A stretch of 64,000 nt of DNA, taken from contig NZ_JBFAPP010000025.1 in assembly GCF_040676775.1 (NCBI RefSeq), positions 43,833 through 107,832 on the forward strand. Direction: 5' to 3'. The notes beneath the pieces were generated by a model. The model was not told the origin of the DNA, made no database searches, and saw only the letters and a list, made by a program, of their open reading frames with translations. Position 1 is the first letter of the stretch. Every line of letters begins with the position of its first letter. The DNA is from Micromonospora_G sp040676775. Its GTDB lineage: Bacteria > Actinomycetota > Actinomycetes > Mycobacteriales > Micromonosporaceae. Below, piece by piece: positions 1-8,690 of the stretch. A program made the position numbers and the translations under genes.

Positions 1-1
1 C

Positions 2-61
2 GTGGCGCTCTATCTGGTCAGCAGCCGGACGAGATTGAGGATGCCCGCGTGGAAGCGCTGA
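2..61 (+). CDS. C-terminal end of an upstream gene (partial)
   Basis: An open frame runs from the window edge to a TGA at 59-61 and overlaps the GTG start of the next gene by 13 bases. It reads a short basic tail ending in MPAWKR. Only about 19 codons are visible, so no function can be given. The overlap would fit an operon with the glycosyltransferases that follow. It could also be a chance open frame. Confidence 0.3.
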   Translation: MALYLVSSRTRLRMPAWKR

Positions 62-963
62 CCGTCGTCACGGTGCTCTACCGCTCCGCGGACATGCTCG
101 CCGACACGCTGCCAACCTGGGTACGCAGTGCCGCCGGGCTCCCGGTGAACTTCATCTTCGCCGACAACTGGCCCGAGGACGGCTGCGAGAAGGTGATCGC
201 CGGCTGTCTCGACGAGGACCGGTACACCTACCTGCCCGACTCGTCGAACCCGGGCTTCGCGGCCGGCTGCAACCGGGCGGTCGCCGCCGTACCGGACGGG
301 CACGTGCTGCTGCTGAACCCTGACGTGTGGCTGCCCGAGGACGCGCTGGCCAGGATCTGCGCCGCGATCGCGGAGGACCCCGGCGTACCGATCGCGGTCG
401 GTCTCGCCATGCACGGCGGCGAGTACGTCGGCATAGACCTCAACCCGATCTCGCTGTTCATCGACCGGCCGGCCGGGGCGGCGCGCGGACCACTGGGACC
501 CTCCGGTGGCGCCGCCGTCTTCCCGACCGAACTCTTCCGCCGCTTCGGCGGCTTCTACGAGCACCTGTTCGCCTGGGGCGAGGACGCCGACCTGGCGTTC
601 CGGCTGTACGCCAGCGGTCTGCGTACCCGGAAGATGGACCTGGTGCTGCCGCACGCGGGCGGCCACAGCGTCGAGGGCGACAACAAGCTGCTCGGGTTCC
701 GGGCCTTCCTGCTCGCCCGCAATCGGGTCCTGGTCGCGTCCAGGACCTTCACCTGGCCACTGATGGTCTTCGCGATCCCGCTGATCGTGGTGGCGCACTG
801 CGGCCTGGCCCTGCGGCGGATCCGGCAGGGTCTGCTGCGGCCGTTCCTGCGCGGCGTGCTGCACGGCCTCCGGGAGGGGCCGGGTGCGCGTCGGCAGTGG
901 ACCGGAGCACGGTTCGGGATCGTCTCCCTGTTGGGCTACCTGAGGGTTCGGAGAGCGGGATGA
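49..963 (+). CDS. Family 2 glycosyltransferase
   Basis: A 304-residue protein with the GT-A fold pattern of family 2 glycosyltransferases. The N-terminal strand TVVTVLYRSADML is followed by a nucleotide-sugar region. The acceptor-side segment NPGFAAGCNRAV and the DxD-like LLLNPDVWLP lie near residues 70-105. FAWGEDADLAFRLYASG, typical of rhamnosyltransferase-like enzymes, lies near residue 180. A hydrophobic stretch (WPLMVFAIPLIVVAHCGLAL) near residue 235 suggests membrane association. The frame is open to the window edge, but the GTG at 49 has GAGGA upstream. The next glycosyltransferase starts inside its stop codon, so they are co-translated. The likely role is assembly of a cell-surface glycan; sugar and acceptor are unknown. 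Confidence 0.85.
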   Translation: MEALTVVTVLYRSADMLADTLPTWVRSAAGLPVNFIFADNWPEDGCEKVIAGCLDEDRYTYLPDSSNPGFAAGCNRAVAAVPDGHVLLLNPDVWLPEDALARICAAIAEDPGVPIAVGLAMHGGEYVGIDLNPISLFIDRPAGAARGPLGPSGGAAVFPTELFRRFGGFYEHLFAWGEDADLAFRLYASGLRTRKMDLVLPHAGGHSVEGDNKLLGFRAFLLARNRVLVASRTFTWPLMVFAIPLIVVAHCGLALRRIRQGLLRPFLRGVLHGLREGPGARRQWTGARFGIVSLLGYLRVRRAG

Positions 964-1790
964 CCAGTCACCTGTGGAGTGTCGTGACCGTCACCTACAA
1001 CTCGGCGGACGCGCTGAGGCAGTGCTGGGGTGGCGCGAAGCCGTACGAGTGGATCGTCGTCGACAACAACTCGACCGACGACTCGGTCGAGGTCGCGCAG
1101 GAGCTGGGCGCGCGGGTGATCAAGCTGCCGGAGAACGTCGGCTTCTCCAAGGCGAACAACGTCGCCGTACGTCAGGTGACCACCGAGTACGTCCTGTTCG
1201 CCAACCCGGACCTGGAGGTCGGCCCGGACGGGCTCGACGTACTGCGGGCGCATCTCGAGGTGCACGGCGGACTGGCCGCCCCGCAGCTGCTCTCCTCGGC
1301 GGGCACCCTGCAGCCCAACGGGCGCGGTTTCCCGTACGCCACGGCGAAGCTGGGCAACCGGAAGATCTGGCCGCTGTCGCAGATGCACGCCTCGTACCGG
1401 TTGATCGCCGACCCCGGCGAGGCGATCTGGGTCGCCTGGGTGATGGGCGCCGCGGTCGCCGCGCGTACGGCGGACTTCATGCGCATCGGCGGCTGGAACG
1501 AGCGGTTCTTCCTCTACTACGAGGACCACGAACTCGGTCTGCGCGCCTGGCGGCACGGGGAACCGGTGGCGCTGATCGGCGACGTCCGGTGGACCCACCA
1601 CTGGGCCCGCGCCACCAACTCGTTCCGCTGGTCGAAGGCACACACCTTCGAGATCGAGAGCGCCCGTACGTTCTACGGCATGTTCCCCGAATTCGTGGTC
1701 GGCATGCCACCGGCGCCGCGTCGGCATCCCCGCGCGGCGGCACTGATCGGATCACCGGTCCGGGCCACCCACATCCCGGCCGGCGCGTAG
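960..1790 (+). CDS. Family 2 glycosyltransferase (rhamnosyltransferase-like)
   Basis: A 276-residue GT2 enzyme. It opens with WSVVTVTYNSADALRQC, then IVVDNNSTDDS and the metal-binding VLFANPDLEVGPDG near residues 78-90. The acceptor region WNERFFLYYEDHELGLRAW lies near residue 180. ENVGFSKANN is the usual GT2 helix after the nucleotide site. The ATG at 960 overlaps the previous TGA (ATGA), which fixes the start and indicates coupling to its partner. Both probably add sugars to the same surface polysaccharide. Sugar donor and linkage cannot be read from the sequence. Confidence 0.87.
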   Translation: MTSHLWSVVTVTYNSADALRQCWGGAKPYEWIVVDNNSTDDSVEVAQELGARVIKLPENVGFSKANNVAVRQVTTEYVLFANPDLEVGPDGLDVLRAHLEVHGGLAAPQLLSSAGTLQPNGRGFPYATAKLGNRKIWPLSQMHASYRLIADPGEAIWVAWVMGAAVAARTADFMRIGGWNERFFLYYEDHELGLRAWRHGEPVALIGDVRWTHHWARATNSFRWSKAHTFEIESARTFYGMFPEFVVGMPPAPRRHPRAAALIGSPVRATHIPAGA

Positions 1791-1804
1791 GGAAGGAAGC
1801 GTCG

Positions 1805-2830
1805 ATGACGATGCCGGAACATCCGGTCGAGCCGGTCACGCCGCAGTCGGTACTCAGCCCGCTGACCAGTTCGGCGATGTTCCTCGTCGTCACCATCGAC
1901 GCCGGCGGGGAGCAGGCCGTACGGGACCTGCTCGGCGGCATCGCCGGGCTGCAACGGTCGGTCGGCTCCCGCGCCGAGTCGGCCGCGCTCTCCTGCGTGA
2001 CCGGCATCGGCTCGCTTGCCTGGGACCGGCTCTTCACCGGGCCGCGACCCGCCGGGCTGCACCCGTTCCGGGAGATCGCCGGCTCCCGGCACCGTGCCGT
2101 GGCCACCCCCGGCGATCTGCTGTTCCACCTGCGGGCCGGGCAGCTCGACCTCTGCTTCGAACTGGCCGCGCAGATCATGAAGCGGCTCGACGGTGCGGCG
2201 CGGATGGTCGACGAGGTGTACGGGTTCAAGTACTTCGACGGGCGGGACCTGCTCGGCTTCGTCGACGGTACGGAGAACCCCACCGGTACGGCCGCGCACC
2301 GGGCGGTGGTGATCGGCGACGAGGACGCGGACTTCGCCGGTGGCAGTTACGTGATGGTGCAGAAGTACCTGCACGACCTGACCGCGTGGAACGCGCTGCC
2401 GGTCGAGGCGCAGGAGAAGGTGATCGGGCGGACCAAGCTCGACAACATCGAGCTGGACGAGGCGGTCAAGCCGGCCAACTCGCACGTCGCACTGAACGTG
2501 ATCACCGGGCCGGACGGCCAGCAGCAGCAGGTCCTGCGGGACAACATGGCATTCGGGTCGCCGGGGCGAGGCGAGTTCGGGACGTACTACATCGCGTACT
2601 CGGCCACGCCGGACGTCACCGAGCGGATGCTGACGAACATGTTCGTCGGCGACCCGCCGGGCAACTACGACCGGATCCTGGACTTCTCGACCGCGGTGAC
2701 CGGAAACCTCTTCTTCGTACCGTCGCTCGACTTCCTGGACGATCTGCCCGACGCCCCGGGGTACGTGGCCGCGGAGCGGACCGACGGACTGGTGCCGACC
2801 CAGGCCACGGCGGAGCACCGCCGGATATAG
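1805..2830 (+). CDS. DyP-type heme peroxidase
   Basis: A 341-residue dye-decolorizing peroxidase of the YfeX/Tyr-A type. The family signature GFVDGTENPTG is at residues 151-161. The likely proximal heme histidine is H227 in NSHVALN, and the distal arginine is R245 in VLRDNMAFGS. It uses hydrogen peroxide to oxidise dyes, phenolics or porphyrin-like substrates. There is no signal peptide, so it is cytosolic or encapsulated. GGAAGGAAG just before the ATG at 1805 supports the start. It follows the glycosyltransferases by 14 bases and may share their transcript, with no obvious functional link. No encapsulin gene is visible nearby. Confidence 0.93.
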   Translation: MTMPEHPVEPVTPQSVLSPLTSSAMFLVVTIDAGGEQAVRDLLGGIAGLQRSVGSRAESAALSCVTGIGSLAWDRLFTGPRPAGLHPFREIAGSRHRAVATPGDLLFHLRAGQLDLCFELAAQIMKRLDGAARMVDEVYGFKYFDGRDLLGFVDGTENPTGTAAHRAVVIGDEDADFAGGSYVMVQKYLHDLTAWNALPVEAQEKVIGRTKLDNIELDEAVKPANSHVALNVITGPDGQQQQVLRDNMAFGSPGRGEFGTYYIAYSATPDVTERMLTNMFVGDPPGNYDRILDFSTAVTGNLFFVPSLDFLDDLPDAPGYVAAERTDGLVPTQATAEHRRI

Positions 2831-2976
2831 CGCGATTAATGGCAGCTCTGTCCCCTGTGGACACGGGCGGTTCGTGAATCGGGTTGGCAAATGGTCGTGC
2901 CAGCTATAGCGCGGGACACGATCGACGGGGTAGAAACACACCGATCCCTTCCTTCGCGGCTTGGACCGGGCCGGGC

Positions 2977-3002
2977 CGACGGAGAGAGCGCTCTCTCCGT
3001 CG
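2977..3002 (+). promoter_or_regulatory. 26-bp perfect palindrome, likely regulator operator
   Basis: The half-site CGACGGAGAGAGC is followed directly by its exact reverse complement, centred on GC/GC between 2989 and 2990. It lies 40 bases before the ATG at 3042, in the 211-base gap after the peroxidase gene. The core GAGAGCGCTCTC resembles LacI-family sugar-regulator operators. No regulator gene is adjacent, so the binding protein is unknown. Confidence 0.6.
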
Positions 3003-3041
3003 ACCGGTGACGACTCGCCGCCGTCCCCGACAGGCAGGTCG

Positions 3042-4865
3042 ATGAAACCCATTCAAGACCAGGGCGTACGCACGACCGCGCGCCCGCGTACCGGTGGCAC
3101 CCTGCGCCGCCTCGGCACCGTCATCTCCTCGGCCGCGCTGCTCACCGCCGGCGGCCTCGTGCCGCTGGCCGGCAGCGCCGCCGCACACGGGGGCGGACGC
3201 CCCGACTTCGGACCCAACGTCTTCGTCTACGACCCGTCGACCCCGGTCGCCCAGATCCAGGCCAAGTTCGACGAACTCTTCGCGCAGCAGGAAGAGAACG
3301 AGATGGGTACGAACAGGTACGCCATCCTGTTCAAGCCCGGCCAGTACGACGTCAACGGCAAACTCGGCTACTACACCACCGTCGCCGGCCTCGGCCAGTC
3401 GCCGGACGACGTCGACATCCGCGGCGCCGTACGCGTCATCGGCCAGCCCGACCCCGGCTCCGCCGCCGGCATCTCCGCCCTGACGAACTTCTGGCGGTCG
3501 GCGGAGAACCTGTCCGTGACGCCGACCGACTGGTCCAACCAGTGGGCGGTGTCGCAGGCGTCGCCGATGCGCCGGGTGCACATCAAGGGCGTACTCTGGC
3601 TCGAACCCGGCAACGCCGGCTTCTCCAGCGGCGGCTACATCGCCGACTCGAAGGTCGACGGGGTCACCATCAACGGCTCCCAGCAGCAGTGGCTCACCCG
3701 CGACAGCCAACTCGGCGACGTCTGGACCAACGGCGTCTGGAACCAGGTCTTCTCCGGCGTCGTCGGCGCACCCGAGACGGGCTTCCCGAACCCGCCGTAC
3801 ACCACGCTGCCGACCAGCCCGGTCACCCGCGAGAAGCCCTACCTGTACGTCGACGCCCGGGGCGACTACCGGGTCTTCGTACCGACCCTGCGGCACAACA
3901 CCTCCGGCACCACCTGGGGCGACGGACAGCGCCAGCAGGGCTACTCGCTGCCGATCGGCGACTTCTACATCGCCAAGCCGTCCGACAGCGAACACACCAT
4001 CAACAAGGCGCTGGCCCGGGGCAAGCACCTGCTGCTCACCCCCGGCGTCTACCACCTCGACCGGGCCCTGCGGGTCAAGCACAAGAACACCATCGTGCTC
4101 GGCCTCGGCATGCCGAGCCTCGCCCCGGACCGCGGTGACGCCGCGCTGCGGGTCGACGACGTCGACGGCGTACGGATCGCCGGTGTGCTGGTCGACGCCG
4201 GTGCCCGCGAGTCCGACGTACTGGTCGAGATCGGTGACAAGCACAGCCGCAAGAACCACTCCAGCAACCCGATCTCGTTGCAGGACGTCTTCTTCCGCAT
4301 CGGCGGGCCCTGGGTCGGCAAGGCCAAGACCAGCCTCGTGGTGAACAGCGACGACACCATCATCGACAACATCTGGGCCTGGCGCGGCGACCACGGCAAC
4401 GGCATCGGCTGGTCGCAGAACACCGCCGACACCGGTGTCGTGATCAACGGTGACGACGTCACCGCGTACGGGCTCTTCGTCGAGCACTACCAGAAGTACC
4501 AGACCATCTGGAACGGCGAGGACGGCCGGACCATCTTCTACCAGAGCGAACTGCCCTACGACCCGCCGAGCCAGGCCGCCTGGACCAGCCCCACCGGCAA
4601 GGGCTACGCCTCGTACAAGGTCGGCCGGCACGTACGCGAACACGAAGCCTGGGGTCTCGGCGTCTACTCGTACTTCAACCAGGAAGTGGACATCCGCGCG
4701 GACCGGGGCATCGAGGTCCCGCAGACCCCGAAGGTCAAGTTCCACAACATGATCACCGTCTTCCTCGACGGCAGCGGCGGCATCGAGCGGACCATCAACG
4801 ACGCCGGCACCCCGGTCGTCGGCTCGTACGGCACCAGCACCATCGTCAACTACCCCGAAGGCTGA
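3042..4865 (+). CDS. Secreted right-handed beta-helix protein (pectate-lyase-like fold)
   Basis: A 607-residue exported protein. A Sec-type signal peptide with an RR pair precedes ALLTAGGLVPLAGSAAAHG. The mature start FGPNVFVYDPSTPVAQIQ and the line ENEMGTNRYAILFKPGQYDV are typical of actinobacterial proteins often mis-labelled adenylyl cyclase. The body reads as beta-helix rungs (VDGVTINGSQQQ, DGVRIAGVLVDAG, NTADTGVVINGDDVTAYG), as in pectate lyase or GH28/GH55/GH87-like folds. It probably acts on an extracellular polysaccharide, but no catalytic residues can be assigned. The ATG at 3042 comes before the signal peptide; an upstream in-frame extension would run through the palindrome and is rejected. 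A strong terminator follows. Confidence 0.8.
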   Translation: MKPIQDQGVRTTARPRTGGTLRRLGTVISSAALLTAGGLVPLAGSAAAHGGGRPDFGPNVFVYDPSTPVAQIQAKFDELFAQQEENEMGTNRYAILFKPGQYDVNGKLGYYTTVAGLGQSPDDVDIRGAVRVIGQPDPGSAAGISALTNFWRSAENLSVTPTDWSNQWAVSQASPMRRVHIKGVLWLEPGNAGFSSGGYIADSKVDGVTINGSQQQWLTRDSQLGDVWTNGVWNQVFSGVVGAPETGFPNPPYTTLPTSPVTREKPYLYVDARGDYRVFVPTLRHNTSGTTWGDGQRQQGYSLPIGDFYIAKPSDSEHTINKALARGKHLLLTPGVYHLDRALRVKHKNTIVLGLGMPSLAPDRGDAALRVDDVDGVRIAGVLVDAGARESDVLVEIGDKHSRKNHSSNPISLQDVFFRIGGPWVGKAKTSLVVNSDDTIIDNIWAWRGDHGNGIGWSQNTADTGVVINGDDVTAYGLFVEHYQKYQTIWNGEDGRTIFYQSELPYDPPSQAAWTSPTGKGYASYKVGRHVREHEAWGLGVYSYFNQEVDIRADRGIEVPQTPKVKFHNMITVFLDGSGGIERTINDAGTPVVGSYGTSTIVNYPEG

Positions 4866-4889
4866 CCGGGACAGCGGTCAGCACAACCG

Positions 4890-4927
4890 GCGGCGGCCGG
4901 CCCGGAACCAACCGGGTCGGCCGCCGC
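4890..4927 (+). terminator. Hairpin terminator after the beta-helix gene
   Basis: A 16-bp stem (GCGGCGGCCGGCCCGG against its partner, one G-T pair) closes a 6-base loop. It starts 25 bases after the stop codon. It is GC-rich without a long T-run, as is common in actinobacteria. Confidence 0.75.
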
Positions 4928-5015
4928 TGCTGTTGGCCGTCGTGTGTGGCGGAGCCGTACAACCGATTCCCGGTGGCGCCCGTCAGAAGAGGGGATGCCA
5001 GGGAGGTAGCGCCGG

Positions 5016-5600
5016 ATGCGCGATGGATCGGAACGGGAATACGTCGAGTACGTCACCGCACGGCTGCCCGCACTGCGCCGACTGGCGTACTCGCTCTGCG
5101 GGGACGAGCACCAGGCCGACGACCTGGTCCAGGAGGCGATCACCAAGCTCTACCTGAGCTGGGCGAAGTCGTCGAGGGCGAATTCGCTCGACGCCTGGGT
5201 ACGGGTGATCCTCGTACGCGTCTTCCTCGACAGTCAGCGCAAGGGCTGGTGGAAGGTCCGCCTCTTCGGCACGACACCCGACGTGCACGCCAGCGTCGAC
5301 CAGCCCACCGAGGACCGGACCATACTGCACGCCGCGCTGGCCAAGGTGCCCCCGCGGCAGCGAGCCGTCCTGGTCCTGCGCTACCTGCACGACCTGCCGG
5401 TGAACGAGGTGGCCGAGATGCTCGGCTGTTCCGCGGGCACGGTCAAGAGCCAGGCCTCGCACGGGCTGAAAGCGCTGCGCCGACTCCTGGGCGACCAGGA
5501 GATCGCCGGCGCCGTCACGGTGCCACGCGGAGCAGTCCCAGTCCCACGCGGAGCAGTCCCAGTCCCATGCGGAGCAGTCGCAACGACACGGGAAGGATGA
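5016..5600 (+). CDS. ECF sigma factor (SigE-like family)
   Basis: A 194-residue sigma-70 family factor. Region 2 spans about residues 12-75 with the core-binding motif DEHQADDLVQEAITKLY. Region 4 (about 105-160) contains LPVNEVAEMLGCSAGTVKSQASHGLKALRRLL, the -35-binding helix-turn-helix. GGGAGG lies upstream of the ATG at 5016. The stop is 3 bases before the start of a membrane protein, so the two form an operon and that protein is the likely anti-sigma or sensor. The last 25 or so residues are a triple repeat of VPRGAVP outside the sigma domains. Target promoters are unknown. Confidence 0.9.
   Translation: MRDGSEREYVEYVTARLPALRRLAYSLCGDEHQADDLVQEAITKLYLSWAKSSRANSLDAWVRVILVRVFLDSQRKGWWKVRLFGTTPDVHASVDQPTEDRTILHAALAKVPPRQRAVLVLRYLHDLPVNEVAEMLGCSAGTVKSQASHGLKALRRLLGDQEIAGAVTVPRGAVPVPRGAVPVPCGAVATTREG
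5520..5582 (+). repeat. 21-bp tandem repeat, three copies, in the sigma-factor tail
   Basis: Three 21-bp units of the form GTCCCACGCGGAGCAGTCCC plus A sit back to back in frame. They encode VPRGAVP, VPRGAVP and VPCGAVA. The unit keeps the reading frame, so copy-number change would only lengthen the C-terminal tail. Confidence 0.9.
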
Positions 5601-5603
5601 GAG

Positions 5604-6911
5604 ATGGACAACGAAGACGAGTACGCGATCGCCCTGCTGCGCCGGCTCGACGACGAGCCGAGCACCCCGAGTCGGGTGGACCTCGACAGGGCGATCATCG
5701 AAGGGGGACGACGCCGCCGGACCCGACGCGCGCTCGGCGGAGGGGGCGCGGTCGTACTGGTAGCGGTCATGGTCGCGACCGTGCCCGTCGCGCTGACCGC
5801 GCTGCGCCCGGAGCCGTCCGCGCCGCGAAAGCAGGCCGCCGAGCCCGCGGCCAGCACGCCCGCCGCGACCCGGCCGGCGCCGAGCGTGGCGCCGCCCACG
5901 GGCTGCTCCGTGAAACGGCTGCCGCTGCCGGACAAGGAACCGATGAGCCTGGTCACCGGCGCCGACCCGAGCGGGCGCTTCATCGCCGGCCGGACCTACC
6001 CGGAAAAGCAGCGGGCCGGCTATCCGATCCTGATCTGGGACAACGGGGTACCGCACCGGGTCGTCCTACCCGGCGCCGACCAGGCCCTGGACGACATCAA
6101 CTCGTCCGGCGTGGCCGTCGGCTCGGGTTGGCTCGGCGACGGGCCGCACGCTTACGTCTACCGGGACGGGAAGGTCAGTCCGCTGCCCGCGAAGGGCAGC
6201 GCGCAGGCACGGGGGATCAACGACGCCGGGCAGATCGTCGGGGTACGAGGCGAGGCCGTGGTGGGTTCACAACCGATCCTCTGGCCCAACGCGTCGGCCC
6301 AGCCGGTCGACCTGCCGCTGCCCGGTGCCGGCTGGGTAGGCCAGGTCGCCGGCATCGACGAGGACGGCACCGTCGCCGGTGTGGTGTGGGAGATCCCCCG
6401 AAACCCCGGCTCGCCCGCGTCACAGGATCCGGGTACGCCGAAGAACCCTCGATCCGGCATGAGTCGCGCGTCGGGCTACCTGTGGCTGCCCGACGGTTCG
6501 GTACGGGAACTGCCGAAGCCGACCGTGCAGGGCCAGCCGGCGGACGAGTTCCGACCGAGGAGCATCCGCAACGGCTGGATCATCGGCACAGCGGTCCGCT
6601 ATGACGAGAACGGCGACCAGGCCATGACCGCCGCCCGCTACTACCTGCCGACGAACGAGTTCGTCGACTTCCCGACCGGCGCGTTCGGCCCGGACTACGG
6701 CAACGGGCAGGGCTGGGCCAACGGTTCGCTGCCGGACGGACGCCTGGCGCTGGTCACCGACACCACCACGGTCGAGCTGCCCTTGATCGAGCCGCACAAG
6801 CCGATGCACGGGGACCGAGCCCTGACGATGAGCGACGACGGGCGGATCGTCGTCGGCCAGAGTGAGGACTCCGACAACGTGATCCAGGCGGTCGTCTGGA
6901 ACTGCCGCTGA
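5604..6911 (+). CDS. Single-pass membrane protein with HAF-like repeats, candidate anti-sigma/sensor
   Basis: A 435-residue protein with a short cytoplasmic N-terminus (about 48 residues, with a basic RRRRTRR run). One membrane helix follows (GAVVLVAVMVATVPVALTAL, about 50-70). Then comes a Pro/Ala linker and an extracellular domain. That domain carries repeats of the HAF type (DINSSGVAVGSGW, GINDAGQIVGVRG, GIDEDGTVAGVVW, MSDDGRIVVGQ), a beta-propeller-like arrangement. It starts 3 bases after the ECF sigma gene. Many ECF factors are held by a membrane partner encoded immediately downstream, so this is the best anti-sigma candidate. No zinc-binding HxxxCxxC motif is present, so it is not a classical ZAS anti-sigma. 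The role is inferred from position. Confidence 0.7.
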   Translation: MDNEDEYAIALLRRLDDEPSTPSRVDLDRAIIEGGRRRRTRRALGGGGAVVLVAVMVATVPVALTALRPEPSAPRKQAAEPAASTPAATRPAPSVAPPTGCSVKRLPLPDKEPMSLVTGADPSGRFIAGRTYPEKQRAGYPILIWDNGVPHRVVLPGADQALDDINSSGVAVGSGWLGDGPHAYVYRDGKVSPLPAKGSAQARGINDAGQIVGVRGEAVVGSQPILWPNASAQPVDLPLPGAGWVGQVAGIDEDGTVAGVVWEIPRNPGSPASQDPGTPKNPRSGMSRASGYLWLPDGSVRELPKPTVQGQPADEFRPRSIRNGWIIGTAVRYDENGDQAMTAARYYLPTNEFVDFPTGAFGPDYGNGQGWANGSLPDGRLALVTDTTTVELPLIEPHKPMHGDRALTMSDDGRIVVGQSEDSDNVIQAVVWNCR

Positions 6912-6933
6912 GGGGCGTGGTTCGCGTACCGGT

Positions 6934-6972
6934 CCCGAGCCTGTCCTGTCCGCCACGGGACAGGTTCGGGAT
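6934..6972. terminator. Bidirectional hairpin terminator
   Basis: Arms TCCCGAGCCTGTCC (6934-6947) and GGACAGGTTCGGGA (6959-6972) pair with one G-T. It sits between the convergent HAF-repeat and kinase genes and can end both transcripts. Confidence 0.75.
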
Positions 6973-6986
6973 CCGGGCGGGGCTGG

Positions 6987-8531
6987 TCAGTTCTCGTCGT
7001 CCCCGTTGCCCCGCCTCTTCCCGGTCGGTGGCAGGCTTTCGGCGAGACTGTCGAGGTTGGCCAGCAGAACGTCGTACGCGTCCGAGCTGACCTTGTTGTC
7101 ATCGCGGAGCTCGGCGAGCCGGTCGCGTACGTCGGCGAGCTTCTTCGCGGCATCCTCCGTGTCACCCTCGATGAGCTTGCGGGCGACGTCGTCCAGCTTG
7201 TCGTTCAGATCCTCGGCCGCGTCGGCGTCCACCTCCTGCGCCTGGACCTGACGGTCGAGCGACGTCTGCAGGGCCACCAGACGCGCCGTGGTGCCCCCGG
7301 CCGGACGGCTGGTAGGGCTGGTAGGGCTGGCGGGGCTGGTCGGGCTGACCGGGTTGCCGGCGGCGGTGGTGGGTGCGCCTGCCGCGGCGGACGCGTCGGA
7401 GGATGCGCTGGGGGACACCGCGCCGGCCTCGGGGCCGGTGTTCCCATCGCCGCCCCGGGTGGCCAGCAGTATGCCGACCACGATGACGGCGAGCAGGATC
7501 GCGCCGAGCGTCGCCGTCAGCACGCGGCGGGAGCCGGAGCCGCCATCACGGGACGTGACCATCGTGTGACCGGCACCGTCGTCGAGGGCCGGCATCTTTC
7601 GGGTACGGGCCACCACCGACGCCGCACCGCGTACCGGTCCCGCCGGTCCGGGCGCGGATGACTGGGCCACGGGTGGCAGGGGCGGTGCTTCCACCACCAC
7701 CGTCCGCTGTTCGACGGACGACACGGCTGCCAATCGGTCCCGTACCTCGGTGGCACTCGTCGGGCGGTCGGCGGGATCCTTCGCCAACAGTTGCCCGACC
7801 AGGCGATCCAGTTCGGGCGGAGTGCCGGGACGGACCGAGGCGAGTGCCGGCGCGGGTTCGTGCAGGTGCTGCCACAGCACGCGGAGCGGGTTGTCGCCGG
7901 TGAAAGGGGGCTGGCCGGTGAGCATCGCGTACAGCAGGCAGCCGAGCGCGTACAGGTCGGTTCGCGCGTCCACCGGATCGCCCGCGGCCTGCTCGGGCGC
8001 CATGTACTGGCTGGTGCCCACGGTGGTGGCCGGAGCGGTCAACGTCGCCTGACCGGCGTGCAGGAGGCGGGCGATGCCGAAATCGCACACCTTCACCGTG
8101 CCGGCCGGGTCGATCAGGATGTTCGCCGGCTTGATGTCGCGGTGCACCACCCCCGCCGCGTGAGCCGTGGCGAGGGCGCCGCAGACCTGGCCGGCGATCT
8201 CCAGCGCCCGATCGAGCGGGAGCGGGCCGTTGCCGAGCAACGTCGCCAGGTTCGGCCCGTCGACCAACTCCATCACCAGGTACGGTTCGCCACCGTCGCT
8301 GCCCACGTCGTGCACCGCCACGATGTTGGGATGACCCAGACGAGCGGCCGTACGGGCCTCGCGGTCGAACCGCTCCAGCATGCTCGGGTCGGCCATCCCG
8401 GCCGGGTTGAGCAGCTTGACGGCGACCGACCTGCCCAACCGGAGATCGACGCCGCGCCAGACCACCGCCATGCCGCCCCGGCCCAGCATCGTCTGTAGTT
8501 CGTAACGGTCAGCTATCACACGCCCGGCCAC
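6987..8531 (-). CDS. Membrane Ser/Thr protein kinase (PknB-like)
   Basis: A 514-residue eukaryotic-type kinase, counted from the GTG at 8531. The Gly-rich loop LGRGGMAVVW is at 16-25 and the catalytic lysine is K39 in VAVKL. HRDIKPANI is at 130-138, DFG at 150-152, and MAPEQA is in the activation segment. A proline/alanine juxtamembrane linker leads to one membrane helix (LTATLGAILLAVIVVGILLA). An outer SPTSPASPTS linker follows, then a charged helical C-terminal domain of about 80 residues in place of PASTA repeats. The open frame extends 109 codons upstream, but the kinase fold starts at VAGRVIADRYEL and AGGGTGGG precedes this GTG. The likely role is sensing an envelope signal and phosphorylating cytosolic proteins; the ligand is unknown. 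Confidence 0.9.
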   Translation of the reverse strand: MAGRVIADRYELQTMLGRGGMAVVWRGVDLRLGRSVAVKLLNPAGMADPSMLERFDREARTAARLGHPNIVAVHDVGSDGGEPYLVMELVDGPNLATLLGNGPLPLDRALEIAGQVCGALATAHAAGVVHRDIKPANILIDPAGTVKVCDFGIARLLHAGQATLTAPATTVGTSQYMAPEQAAGDPVDARTDLYALGCLLYAMLTGQPPFTGDNPLRVLWQHLHEPAPALASVRPGTPPELDRLVGQLLAKDPADRPTSATEVRDRLAAVSSVEQRTVVVEAPPLPPVAQSSAPGPAGPVRGAASVVARTRKMPALDDGAGHTMVTSRDGGSGSRRVLTATLGAILLAVIVVGILLATRGGDGNTGPEAGAVSPSASSDASAAAGAPTTAAGNPVSPTSPASPTSPTSRPAGGTTARLVALQTSLDRQVQAQEVDADAAEDLNDKLDDVARKLIEGDTEDAAKKLADVRDRLAELRDDNKVSSDAYDVLLANLDSLAESLPPTGKRRGNGDDEN

Positions 8532-8690
8532 GAGGCCCACCCTGACACATCGCCCGGACAGCCCGCTGCCGGGGCGGGCTGACGTCCTCGGCGATGCCGC
8601 AACCGCCGGTCGTGAACCGTGTTCGGCTCCGTGGCGTGTCGGACACTTGATTTCGGCAATATCAACTGGTGGATCGGCTAGGTTTTCGGG

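Noticed and set aside
2904..4745. A 613-codon minus-strand open frame
   Set aside because: Antisense of the beta-helix gene, with a low-complexity Val/Asp/Gly composition and no motif.
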